From: Guillardia theta CCMP2712
Lineage: Eukaryota; Cryptophyceae; Pyrenomonadales; Geminigeraceae
Length of the DNA stretch: 64,000 nt
Direction: 5' to 3'
Assembly: GCF_000315625.1 (NCBI RefSeq)
Contig: NW_005434656.1
Span: forward strand, 51,001-115,000
The stretch's first letter is position 1, and each line of letters opens with the position of its first letter. Made by a program: the position numbers and the translations under genes. The notes beneath the pieces are model-generated. The model was not told where the DNA came from. It made no database searches and saw only the letters and a list, made by a program, of their open reading frames with translations. Below are positions 9,571 through 21,258 of the stretch, piece after piece.

Positions 9571-12290
9571 ATGCGTCTCCTCTTCACCTCACTGCCCTCT
9601 CTTTCCGCCTGCTGCTTCCCTTGTCCCTGCTCTGCTCCTGACGCCTCCCCCTCCTCCGGCCTGCGCTTCTGATGTGCCCGCTCTGTCCTGCTGCTTGACG
9701 TCCGTACCCTCCCTTGCAATGTCATCACGTTGCGGAGCAGTGAGCAGCAGTCCTCTGCTGCTGATGATGATGATGATTGACGTCGCGGTCGCTCCTCCAT
9801 CCTGTCGAGGTACGCGCGCTGCTGCGGGCTGAGAGTGAAGGCGGGGCGATGTGCTGGGGGATAAGAGAAGGAGAAGCTGGTGATGGTGATGGTGAAGGAG
9901 GAGGAGGCGGACATGGCAGTAGAGGAGAAGGACGTGTGTCAAGGAAGGCTGGTTCAGTTGGAGGGACACAGGGAGCAGAGGAGGGAAAAAGCCGCGAGGT
10001 AACGTGACCGGGAGGGAGGTAACATGACCCTTGCGTCGATTCGCGATGGAGGTACCGTGATGGCCTCTTCGATCAGTCATCGCTGACTTTTGACTCTCAT
10101 CATGCAAAAAAAAGAATTACGGAGGTGAAGGAGTCGCTCAGGCAGCATTGAGAGCCCCAGGATGTAACTGCAGATCTGGTGCTTAGGATTATTCAGAATC
10201 AGACTTGACTGAAACTCATTGACAGCTCCATCAAGCCTCTGTGCGCTTAGACACGAGACCGTAGTGAAGATCAACCCCGATCGTCCCTACGACTAGACAA
10301 CGAAGAAGACCCTTGTGCATCCCCTCGGGGTACTTGAGAGGCTTGAGAAACGGTTGCTCGACTTCTGCTTACCTCGTATCGACAAGGAACACACGGTCAG
10401 TTCTTTGCTTGGGCCATATGAACATCTGAACAGCAACTACTCTCAGGCTCCATGGAGGCCATCGCTTCAAGGCAGCACAGTCCTTTCCCTGGTTATGCAT
10501 GCAGAAAGCCATACTGGCATGTGCTGTTGAGCTATATGAAGCTAGCTACAAACGTCAACAGAGAATGGAAGGTGTGTTCCAAATTCATGAAAACATTCAA
10601 TGCAAGTGCAGTGATACAATCAGGTGCATACAACATCCCTAGAAGTGGCTGTACACAAGAGCCCATTCATTACATACCCAAATGCCCTCTCCGTTATTCT
10701 CCCTTCTCTTTCTCTCTCCCTCTCTACATGCATCTCCTCTTCACCTCACTGCCCTCTCTTTCCGCCTGCTTCTTCCCTTGTCCCTCCTCTGCTCCTGACG
10801 CCTCCCCCTCCTCCGGCCTGCGCTTCTGATGTGCCCGCTCTGTCCTGCTGCTTGACGTCCGTACCCTCCCTTGCAATGTCATCACGTTGCGGAGCAGTGA
10901 GCAGCAGTCCTCTGCTGCTGATGATGATGATGATTGACGTCGCGGTCGCTCCTCCATCCTGTCGAGGTACGCGCGCTGCTGCGGGCTGAGAGTGAAGGCG
11001 GGGCGATGTGCTGGGGGATAAGAGAAGGAGAAGCTGGTGATGGTGATGGTGAAGGAGGAGGAGGCGGACATGGCAGTAGAGGAGAAGGACGTGTGTCAAG
11101 GAAGGCTGGTTCGGTTGGAGGGACACAGGGAGCAGAGGAGGGAAAAAGCCGCGAGGTAACGTGACCGGGAGGGAGGTAACATGACCCTTGCGTCGATTCG
11201 CGATGGAGGTACCGTGATGGCCTCTTCGATCAGTCATCGCTGACTTTTGACTCTCATCATGCTAAAAAAAGAATTACGGAGGTGAAGGAGTCGCTCAGGC
11301 AGCATTGAGAGCCCCAGGATGTAACTGCAGATCTGGTGCAAAGGATTATTCAGAATCAGACTTGACTGCAACGCATTGACAGCTCCATCAAGCCTCTGTG
11401 CGCCTAGACACGAGACCGTAGTGAAGATCAACCCCGATCGTCCCTACGACTAGACAACGAAGAAGACCCTTGTGCATCCCCTCAGGGTACTTGAGAGGCT
11501 TGAGAAACGGTTGCTCGACTTCTGCTTACCTCGTATCGACAAGGAACACACGGTCAGTTCTTTGCTTGGGCCATATGAACATCTGAACAGCAACTATCAA
11601 TCACAGAAGCTTTCTACCATCCCTCTCAAATCCCATCAGGCTCCATGGAGGCCATCGCTTCAAGGCAGCGCAGTCCTTTCCCTGGTTATGCATGCAGAAA
11701 GCCATACAGGCAGCCTTACACAAGAGCCCATTCATTACATACCCAAATGCCCTCTCCGTTATTCTCCCTTCTCTCTCTCTCTCTACATGCGTCTCCTCTT
11801 CACCTCACTGCCCTCTCTTTCCGCCTGCTGCTTCCCTTGTCCCTCCTCTGCTCCTGACGCCTCCCCCTCCTCCGGCCTGCGCTTCTGATGTGCCCGCTCT
11901 GTCCTGCTGCTTGACGTCCGTACCCTCCCTTGCAATGTCATCACGTTGCGGAGCAGTGAGCAGCAGTCCTCTGCTGCTGATGATGATGATTGACGTCGCG
12001 GTCGCTCCTCCATCCTGTCGAGGTACGCGCGCTGCTGCGGGCTGAGAGTGAAGGCGGGGCGATGTGCTGGGGGATAAGAGAAGGAGAAGCTGGTGATGGT
12101 GATGGTGAAGGAGGAGGAGGCGGACATGGCAGTAGAGGAGAAGGACGTGTGTCAAGGCTGGTTCGGTTGGAGGGATAGAGGGCTGAGGAAGGAAAAAGCC
12201 GCGAGGTAACGTGACCGGGAGGGAGGTAACATGACCCTTGCGTCGATTCGCGATGGAGGTACCGTGATCGGGTCATCGCCTCTCATCACG
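9470..12290. repeat. Three tandem copies of a ~1.1-kb sequence (third truncated)
   Basis: The block starting ACACAAGAGCCCATTCATTA occurs at about 9478, 10658 and 11720. The copies cover about 9470-10650, 10651-11714 and 11715-12290; the last one breaks off. Copies are nearly identical over most of their length. They differ in the CT microsatellite at the start (long in copy 1, about 9527-9569; short in copies 2 and 3), in one ATG triplet and in short insertions. Copy 2 has an extra segment near 11598-11636 and copy 1 an extra one near 10507-10650. A minus-strand open frame starting MSASSSFTITITSFSFSYPP is kept in all three, and a plus-strand frame with HPLGVLERLEKRLLDFCLPR in two. Because the DNA itself is conserved, open frames alone do not prove coding. 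Confidence 0.85.
10110..10590 (+). pseudogene. Possible exons or gene relic inside the 1.1-kb tandem unit
   Basis: Protein-like segments on the plus strand are RITEVKESLRQ, DVTADLVLRIIQNQ, KINPDRPYD followed by a stop, TLVHPLGVLERLEKRLLDFC and, after a CAG acceptor near 10447, LHGGHRFKAAQSFPWLCMQK and ACAVELYEASYKRQQRME before a GTGTG donor. They are in different frames and broken by stops, so this may be a decayed gene that was copied with the repeat. The equivalent positions in copy 2 are about 11267-11700. The family is not recognised. Confidence 0.3.
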
Positions 12291-13001
12291 CCTCTCCGTC
12301 AAGCCTTTTAGAAGGAGAAGCTGACAGTGATGGTGATGGTGAAGGACAGAGGACATGGGCCGAAAGAAGTAGTGACTTTACTAAGTTACTCTTCAATGCC
12401 AGGGTATGCCGCAGTGCTCGGGCTACTGCCGTAGCGGCCCGGTGCCGGGCACGGTAAAAGTTCACCCGGGTTCTCAGTCTCAGCGGCTCGCCACTGCGGC
12501 AGTGGCGTACGCGCTGGCAGGCTGATGATCATCGACTGAGTTTGTAAACTGAGAGTCCGGGGTGGCAACTAACTTGCTTTCAGAGAGAGGCTACTGAAGT
12601 AGATGTTTGTAGCCTGAGCGCCGCTCAGTGTCACTTCAGTGACAGTGACGGGCCGGCCCGGCCGACCGTTCCGAAGCCACTGTGACACCGTAAGTTACCC
12701 GGCGATTCATTGACTTGCTTTTCCAAAGCAGTACGGTACACTGCTGACTCAGGGCCCGGTGGTCCAAGACCCGTGACCGTCTCCGCGCCGTGCGACCGGG
12801 CGGCCCCACCGTCGAGGACTCCGGGAGTATCGAACCGAGTCCGTTACATTTGGAATGATTTTGAAACCGCCGCGGATGACACTGGCCCTATTCAGATGTT
12901 TCAGTGAGCTGTTAGCCCGTTTTAGTGAGTCGCTTTCAGTACCCTCCGGTCTGCCGCACCTCGCGGTTTGACCCGCGCCGCAAATAGAAGATGGCAGGCA
13001 G
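12291..13001. other. Gene-free spacer, GC-rich
   Basis: No convincing coding frame. From about 12400 the sequence is rich in CCGG, GGCC and CGCG words (for example GGGCCGGCCCGGCCG near 12650). It lies between the 1.1-kb tandem block and the large adhesin-like gene. Similar GC islands occur at about 23210-23400, 34525-34990, 56150-56235 and 58400-58570. Confidence 0.6.
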
Positions 13002-16000
13002 GTGACAACTCAAGGCCTAGTGGGCACGTTGATGATGGAGGAAGACGTTGAGGAAGGAAACTCAGGGGGTTATGGTTCTTTGTTTGACACAAGACTCCAA
13101 AGACATCATCATACGTATGAGCTCTTGGTCACGAGAAGAAAATCCTTCCCATCACGGAGATATGGCGCGGGTTTATCCATCGTCGTAGCGCTCACAGTCT
13201 TGGTGTCTTTGCTGACACAAACGAATCGAGACCCTTATGTCTATCGATCTCAATCACAAGAGTCTGTCAGCAACCTGCCAAACATTTCGCTCAATCAAAA
13301 CCTCAGCACCCGCAGATTGATCAACGTCACGTCCCTGCAAAACAAGTCTGCGCTCAAGTAACTCATCGAAGATTGTCTGTGCAAGCTTCTCGTAACTCTC
13401 TGCTTTTAGGGACAGCAGTTGGGATGTCAATTGGGGCCTGAAAAATCCAGTCACAGGAGTCGATCGAGCGCAATGCGGCGACTCTGTGGGGTGGGGAAGG
13501 TGAGCGTTTGCCGTTCGTCGAAGTATGCTGACTAGGTTTGAAGTTGGGGGAGCACGGACAAGGAAGCTGTCAACAGGTTCCATGGGCAAGTCGGTCAAAC
13601 TTATACCGTGGAATGTCCAGATGGCTGCGACAATGCCGGCCCGGTCTGGGGCTGCGGCACGTTCCTTGACGACAGCTCAATCTGCAAGGCAGCGATTCTA
13701 ATGGGAATGGCTTCGAAAGACAAGAGCTCAGTGGTATCCTTTCAGTTAGTTGAGCCTCTGATGCAATATCCTGATTGCAAGAAGAATGGCATATCAACAG
13801 ACAGTTGGATGTGGTATGAGTGGAAGAAAGCGAGCAAAGTTGATAAAGTCCAGAGCTACTGCCCTGCGGGATGGCTCAATACGCACACCATAGACCAACC
13901 ATGCGAGGCTCTCCTAAGAAAGTATCGATGGGACTGTAAGATCAGCCATGACATTGAACATTGCTTTGGGGTGAGAGCATTTCAATTCGTCCAGGCATCG
14001 ACTCCTCCCTCCGTAAATCCGCCTTCGGGACAATTCATCGGAACAGTGAAAGTAACTGTAACAGCTCCTGCTGGAGAAAGAATTCTTTGCACCACCGATG
14101 GAAGCGATCCCAGAATCTCGGATGCATTGTTTGACAACCTTGTTTCGGGACAACAAACATTTGAGCTGAAATCAGAGGGAAAGAACACTCTCAAGTGTCA
14201 AGCCATCGCCAGCGGATCTGCGGCAAGCATCATCATCGTTCGAGAGTATGAGGTCCTCACAAAGCTCCCTGCACCCTCGTTCGATCCAAATGGAGGGTCT
14301 TTTGTGGAAGAGGCTCTTGTCGTGATCTCTTGCAGTGTTGCAAATGTTGTGCTGAAGTACTACTTGGACGAGAACCAACCATCCATGGCAAAAGTGTATA
14401 ATGGCCCCGTTCGAATCCAAACGACTGGTAGCAAAATATTTGCGTATGCAACTGGTCATCCAATTTTGAAAGATAGTGACATTTCAGCTTCCAATAGTTT
14501 CTTCATCCAAGCCAAATCGCCAGGTATAGCTTTGCCGGGCGCTATTTCAGTTGGATTTGCTATTGTAAACGTCACGGTTCAGCGTCCTGATGAGCAAGCT
14601 TTCTGCACGTCTGATGGAAGTACACCGACCCGATTATCGAATAGATGTGATCAACATGGAATCATGGTGATGAATAACCATGCTCGAGTCAAAGCTTTGG
14701 TTGTTGGCAACGATGTTATGCCATCGAATATTACTACTTCAGACTTGATAACGATCCGATCCTACGCTCCTGTGATTGAACCAGACGGAGGTAGATTTCA
14801 GGATATGGCCGAGGTTTCATTGGACTATCCAGCCCCTGGATTGTATAAGATATATTTCACTCTGAACGGAAGGGATCCTGACGCAAAATCATCAGAATAT
14901 ACCACAGCGATTTCAATCGTCGAAACGCGGACAATTGTCAAAGCATTTGCTATCTCAGGAGACTTGGAGCCTAGCTTAATTTCTGTGTCAGACCCATACA
15001 TCATTCTTTCACTAAGCCCAGCCTTGCAGCCCCCAGCAGGGCAATACGTTGACCAAGTAACAGTGACCTTGATATGCACTGATCCAACAGCAAAAATTTT
15101 CTATACGCTGGACGGGAGGGATCCAAACACAAATTCAGATCAGTACAAATCTCCCATTGTGGTAAAAAATAATGGAACGTACTTGCGGGCAATCTCAAAA
15201 AGCCCTAAAAAAGATCCCAGCGAGATAGTACAAGCTGAATACTCAATCAAAACAGCGACACCTCAATTGACAGGAGCTGAGGGAGCTCACGAGACAGTAG
15301 CTGAAATCCATGCTACGTGCACAAGTCAGAATGCAAAACTGTATTATACCTTGGATGGAAGTATACCAAATCAATTTTCGCAGCGAGCACAAAACAACAA
15401 AATTCAAGTAAAAGCAACTGGATCTCAAGTCAAAGTAATAGCCATCAGCGACAGGAAAGAAGCAAGCGATGTAGTCACCACAGACACCATCGTTGTATCT
15501 ACGGCTATACCAACGATAATACCAAATGGAGGAGATTTTGTTGACGTCGCGACTGTCAGCATATCCAGCGCAACGCCAGGGGCAGAGATCTACTACACCC
15601 TCGACGGCTCGACCCCCACCGCCCAATCAAGAATGTACGTCGCGCCTGTTCTCGTGGAGTCGACGGACGTGGTCGTCAAGGCCATGGCGAGGCATCACCT
15701 GCTGGAGGACAGCGAGGTCATCAGCTCGGATGTCTTCCACGTTCATGCCTCGGTGCCGACGTTCGAGCCTGACGGAGGCTCGTTCGTAGAAAGCGTCGAG
15801 GTGACCATCTCGTCCGCCACTCCGGGCGCTGAGATCCGATGCACGACCGACGGGTCCGAGCCGTCTGAGACCACCAGCGTGTGTCAGAACCCCGTCACCA
15901 TCTCGACGACAGGAGCGGTCATCAAGGCGATCGCGACCAAGCACGAGCTCTCGCCGAGCGAGGTCGCGGTGCTGCAGGCGCCGTTTGTGATCAAGGCGAT

Positions 16001-19000
16001 GGCGCCATCGTTCTCGCCGGACGGGGGGACGTACGTGGAGTCGGTGAAGGTGACGCTGTCGTCGCAGACCGCGGGGTCTCGCATCTACTACACCCTGGAC
16101 GGCTCGACGCCGACGGCAGAGTCCAATCTGTACGGCGAGCCGATCGAGCTGGAGGGGACCGGCACCGTCGTGCGGGCGGTGGCAGTTGCAGAAGGGAAGG
16201 CCCCGAGCGAGGTAGCAGAGTCGCGGGAGTACGTGATCGAGACGTCGCCGGTAGAGTACGAAGCGTCGGGAGACGCGTGGGGAACGGCGACGGCGTCGGA
16301 GAAAGGCTTCATCGAGGAGGTATGCAGGCCCGCGCGAAGAGGAGGTCTCAGAGAGGCGTAGGCGTGTAGCGAGGCAGCAGGGAGGGCGCGGTGGTAGACC
16401 AAGGCAAGCGAGGCGACGAGGAGGGGGCGAGGGGCCACGATGAAGGGTAGAGAGGATCGAGAGGGCAGGGAGAGGAGAGAGGCTTGGGAGGGGAAGGCGG
16501 GTACGAGGCCCTGACGCGACGTCCGTGCAGGCCAAGATCACGATGACGAGCAAGACTCCAGGAGCTCAGATCTACTACACCATGGACGACAGCAACCCGA
16601 CCGTGTCGTCGACACGATACGACGGGGTGGCCGTGGTTGACAAGGTCTACGGAGAGCGCGTCGTCAAGGCCATCGCCGAAGCGCCAGGGAAGGCCCCCAG
16701 CTCGGTGACCACGTCGGTGATCTTCGACGTGTTCCAGCGGGAGAAGAAGCCGCGGCTGCTGCCGGACGGCCCCGGGCCCTACGTCACGAGGGTCAAGGTC
16801 AGCATAGAGGCCCAGCCAGGCGACTCGGTACGCTACACCACCGACGGGTCAGACCCGTCGAGCTCGAGCACGGCAGAGGAGTACAAGGAAGGCTTCGACA
16901 TTGACGCCATCGGGGTCACGGAGGTGCGGGCGGTGGCATCCAAGGCAGGGATGGCGGACTCTCTGCCGATGGTGCAGAGCTACACAGTCCTCGAGCAGGT
17001 CAAGACGCCCACCATCAGCCCATCGTCGGGGCTCTTCACTCACGAGGTCGACATCACCCTCGCCTGCGCGACGCAGGGGGCCTCCATCCACTACACCACT
17101 GACGGGAGCGAGCCCAACGCTGCGTCCCCGGTCTACACGGGCCAGCCGATCACCCTGACAGACGACGGGACAAGACAACAGTCTTTCGAGGTGAAGGCGA
17201 TAGCGATCAAGGCTCCGAGCATGGGAGACAGCGAGGTGGCTCAGTCGGGCGCCATCACGGTACAGCCGCAGGTCATGACGCCGGTGATAGAGCCGGCAGC
17301 TCCAGGACCGTACGAGGACGGGGTGAACGTGACTATCTACTGCAACACCCCCGGGTCAACCATCTACTGGACAGACGACGGGTCCACGCCTACGAAAGAG
17401 TCCAACGTCTACACAGGCGGCAGCATCGCCGTCAAGCAGACGGGGGTCGAGATACGGGCAGTCCCGAATATGGGGGACTCGGAAGTAGTTTCTTCTCCAT
17501 CGTATCACCTTACCCTTTCGCCTCCTGTCATCTATCCCGATGGAGGAACCTTCATTGAGACTGTTGATGTTCATCTTTCGTGTAAGTTTCCAGGCCAGGG
17601 GCAGAGATCTATTACACCCTCGACGGCTCGACCCCCACCGCCCAATCAAGAATGTACGTCGCGCCTGTTCTCGTGGAGTCGACGGACGTGGTTGTCAAGG
17701 CCATGGCGAGGCATCACCTGCTGGAGGACAGCGAGGTCATCAGCTCGGATGTCTTCCACGTTCATGCCTCGGTGCCGACGTTCGAGCCTGACGGAGGCTC
17801 GTTCGTAGAAAGCGTCGAGGTGACCATCTCGTCCGCCACTCCGGGCGCTGAGATCCGATGCACGACCGACGGGTCCGAGCCGTCTGAGACCACCAGCGTG
17901 TGTCAGAACCCCGTCACCATCTCGGCGACAGGAGCGGTCATCAAGGCGATCGCGACCAAGCACGAGCTCTCGCCGAGCGAGGTCGCGGTGCTGCAGGCGC
18001 CGTTTGTGATCAAGGCGATGGCGCCATCGTTCTCGCCGGACGGGGGGACGTACGTGGAGTCGGTGAAGGTGACGCTGTCGTCGCAGACCGCGGGGTCTCG
18101 CATCTACTACACCCTGGACGGCTCGACGCCGACGGCAGAGTCCAATCTGTACGGCGAGCCGATCGAGCTGGAGGGGACCGGCACCGTCGTGCGGGCGGTG
18201 GCAGTTGCAGAAGGGAAGGCCCCGAGCGAGGTAGCAGAGTCGCGGGAGTACGTGATCGAGACGTCGCCGGTAGAGTACGAAGCGTCGGGAGACGCGTGGG
18301 GAACGGCGACGGCGTCGGAGAAAGGCTTCATCGAGGAGGTATGCAGGCCCGCGCGAAGAGGAGGTCTCAGAGAGGCGTAGGCGTGTAGCGAGGCAGCAGG
18401 GAGGGCGCGGTGGTAGACCAAGGCAAGCGAGGCGACGAGGAGGGGGCGAGGGGCCACGATGAAGGGTAGAGAGGATCGAGAGGGCAGGGAGAGGAGAGAG
18501 GCTTGGGAGGGGAAGGCGGGTACGAGGCCCTGACGCGACGTCCGTGCAGGCCAAGATCACGATGACGAGCAAGACTCCAGGAGCTCAGATCTACTACACC
18601 ATGGACGACAGCAACCCGACCGTGTCGTCGACACGATACGACGGGGTGGCCGTGGTTGACAAGGTCTACGGAGAGCGCGTCGTCAAGGCCATCGCCGAAG
18701 CGCCAGGGAAGGCCCCCAGCTCGGTGACCACGTCGGTGATCTTCGACGTGTTCCAGCGGGAGAAGAAGCCGCGGCTGCTGCCGGACGGCCCCGGGCCCTA
18801 CGTCACGAGGGTCAAGGTCAGCATAGAGGCCCAGCCAGGCGACTCGGTACGCTACACCACCGACGGGTCAGACCCGTCGAGCTCGAGCACGGCAGAGGAG
18901 TACAAGGAAGGCTTCGACATTGACGCCATCGGGGTCACGGAGGTGCGGGCGGTGGCATCCAAGGCAGGGATGGCGGACTCTCTGCCGATGGTGCAGAGCT

Positions 19001-21156
19001 ACACAGTCCTCGAGCAGGTCAAGACGCCCACCATCAGCCCATCGTCGGGGCTCTTCACTCACGAGGTCGACATCACCCTCGCCTGCGCGACGCAGGGGGC
19101 CTCCATCCACTACACCACTGACGGGAGCGAGCCCAACGCTGCGTCCCCGGTCTACACGGGCCAGCCGATCACCCTGACAGACGACGGGACAAGACAACAG
19201 TCTTTCGAGGTGAAGGCGATAGCGATCAAGGCTCCGAGCATGGGAGACAGCGAGGTGGCTCAGTCGGGCGCCATCACGGTACAGCCGCAGGTCAGGACGC
19301 CGATGATAGAGCCGGCAGCTCCAGGACCGTACGAGGACGGGGTGAACGTGACTATCTACTGCAACACCCCCGGGTCAACCATCTACTGGACAGACGACGG
19401 GTCCACGCCTACGAAAGAGTCCAACGTCTACACAGGCGGCAGCATCGCCGTCAAGCAGACGGGGGTCGAGATACGGGCAGTCGCCGTCGCAGACAAGATG
19501 GCCGGCAGCGAGGTCGCAAGCTCAGGCGTGTACGACGTCACAGCGGCGAAGCCAAGCATCAAGCCGGACGGAGGAGATTTTGTAGACGTCGCGACTGTCA
19601 GCATATCCAGCGCAACGCCAGGGGCAGAGATCTACTACACCCTTGACGGGTCAGTTCCAACTGAGCAATCGTCGAGGTACACAGTTCCGATCTCCTTGTT
19701 CTCGTCTGCTCGTGTCAGTGCCATCGCGTTCAGCCCTGGAGTGTTGGCGAGTCCTGTCGTGTTGTCCGAGGCTTTCAGGATCCTACCGCACCCTCCCTTG
19801 TTCTCCTCGTCCGGCGGTTTCTTCCTAGACGAGGCCAAGGTTTATATGTGGAGCCCAACCAAAGGACGAAATTCGCTGTACCACCGACGGTTCGATTCCT
19901 ACTCTAGACACTGCCGTTTGCCCTTCGTCTCTGACGATCCGTCGATCTGGTACGATCGTCAAGGCCATCGCAACTCTTGATGGAGGGGAGGACAGCTTGG
20001 TCAATTCAACATCGATCTTTTACATCAAGACAAGTACCCCCATGTTGTCCCAGAACGGCGGGGAGATCGATGATTCGGCCTTCATCAATTTCATCCATCC
20101 CTCCAAGGACGCCAAGTTCTTTTGTACTTTCAATCAGCTTCTGCCCAAAGAGCAGTATGCTCCGTGTGGAAGCTCAGTCTACGTGAATGAGACAGGGACT
20201 GTCTTGTCGTTCTATGCAGCAGTCGACGGGCAGATAGCCAGCGCCATCAGTCACTCGCTCAAGTTCATCGTCATGGCTGGCAAGTGCACTTTCTTCGCCA
20301 TCGGCAAGTTCATGCCGGGAGCGAATCAGACGTATCGGATCGAGTACTTCGTGGACGAGGTGAGGGAGGAGCTGAGGCGGGCCTCTTGCCTGACGCGACT
20401 GCAGGCCTGGGTGATCATCGGCTCGCGCACTCCGGGAGCGAAGATCATGTACATCACGAACAAGATGTGTAAGTCAACTCTGCTCCCTAAGTTACACCGC
20501 TCCTTAAGTCAAAAGTCAAACCCGTTCCCTAAGTCAACCCCGTTCCAAACACCCTCCCATAAATTCATTTTGCCTAACGCCTCTTCCCAGCTTGGTACTC
20601 GTACGACCCGGAGGAGAAGCAGGACTGCTGCTACGGCTACCACAACTTCTACAAGCCCATACAAATCTGGGCCAAGGGATACCCGACGGTCATCACGGCG
20701 GTGGCCTCGGCTCCGGGCAAGACGAGGTCAAGAACATTCTTGTCGCCCTTGTACAAGCTCTTTGAGCAGCTGAGAGACCCTGTGATTGAGCCTGCTGGGC
20801 CTGGGCCCTTCAAGGACCTCGTCGAGGTAGACCTCCTCCTCCCCATCATCATCATCATCATCATCATCGTCGTCGTCATACTCACGCTGCCCCCGCAGGT
20901 CTCAATCGGAAGAATCAAAGCAGGAAGCGTCCCGGTCGTGGTACGATACACGCTGGATGGGTCAGAGCCATCGTGCTCGTCGGGAATCGTCTACACGAAG
21001 CCGATTTTCATCAGCAAGATCGGGGAAACAACGTTAAGAGCCATCGGATGTGCGCCCCCGGTGGACATGGGAACTGACGAGTCTGCGTTGAGCAAGAATG
21101 GCTACACGGACTCGCGCGTGGTGACAACGAGCTACATTGTACAAAAGAGCTCATAG
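13002..21156 (+). CDS. Large membrane-anchored LCCL plus chitobiase-C-terminal-repeat protein
   Basis: Exon 1 (ATG 13002) has one transmembrane helix, GAGLSIVVALTVLVSLL, consistent with a type II membrane or secreted protein. Intron phases then join to an LCCL domain: YTVECPDGCDNAGPVWGCGT then DDSSICKAAILMG. About 25 repeats of roughly 80 residues follow. Each has P-x-[FI]-x-P-x-G-G-x-[FY] at the start and a YYTLDGS-type core (IYYTLDGSTPT, IRCTTDGSEPS), the signature of the chitobiase/hexosaminidase C-terminal (CHB_HEX_C_1) fold; a role in surface adhesion or carbohydrate contact is inference. Introns include 13500-13543, 16320-16530, 18339-18549, about 20468-20590 and 20828-20899. The gene ends SYIVQKSS with TAG at 21156. 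Two frame breaks occur: +4 nt at about 17590 (the duplication junction) and +1 nt at about 19862. They may be assembly errors or real damage. Confidence 0.8.
15575..17463 (+). repeat. Internal duplication, copy 1 (1,889 bp)
   Basis: This stretch of the repeat-protein gene is repeated at 17594-19482, offset 2,019 bp. It covers about six CHB_HEX_C-type repeats and the 211-nt intron at 16320-16530. By eye there are only a few mismatches between copies, intron included, which points to recent duplication or gene conversion. The copies are separated by 130 bp of unique coding sequence (17464-17593). Confidence 0.95.
17594..19482 (+). repeat. Internal duplication, copy 2 (1,889 bp)
   Basis: Second copy of 15575-17463. 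Differences seen include ACG/GCG near 17923 and ATG/AGG and GTG/ATG codon changes near 19295-19305. The left junction puts the reading frame out by four bases (extra GCCA-like bases at about 17592-17595). A perfect GTAAGT lies at 17582, but no downstream AG close by restores the frame. After 19482 the sequence diverges into unique repeats, one of which (about 19562-19640) is again nearly identical to 15531-15600. Confidence 0.95.
20828..20899 (+). repeat. Short intron with ATC/GTC triplet repeat
   Basis: A 72-nt segment beginning GTAGAC and ending CCCGCAG that holds an ATC run followed by GTC units. Removing it joins FKDLVE to VSIGRIKAGS and matches the repeat-domain pattern. Because its length is a multiple of three, leaving it in keeps the frame open and would add a stretch of Ile and Val. 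Confidence 0.6.
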
Positions 21157-21258
21157 GAAAGAGCATCTGCTGGTTCAAAGTAGCTTGCGCGCCTTTGTTT
21201 ATATATGTTCATCGCACTTAATGTAATGACATGTCATAAAAATTGTTTGCGGGATCTG
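21157..21258. other. Short tail-to-tail spacer
   Basis: A/T-rich 100-bp gap between the stop of the LCCL repeat protein (plus) and the stop of the NAPE-PLD-like gene (minus). It presumably carries both 3' ends; no clear polyadenylation signal was assigned. Confidence 0.5.

Noticed and set aside
9567-9914. Minus-strand ORF MSASSSFTITITSFSFSYPP, repeated at 10724 and 11783
   Set aside because: Conservation only reflects identity of the tandem copies. Composition is Ser/Arg-rich and runs into the CT repeat, with no domain and no clear splice partners. Not called as a gene, though not excluded.
12800-12850. Reverse-strand B-box-like GGTTCGATACT
   Set aside because: Does not match the tRNA B-box fully and no cloverleaf can be drawn.
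15627-16553. Minus-strand open frame of 308 codons, and its twin at 17646-18572
   Set aside because: Arg/Leu/Pro-rich shadow of the GC-rich repeat-protein gene on the other strand. It is kept in both copies because the DNA is duplicated, and it covers the intron as well.
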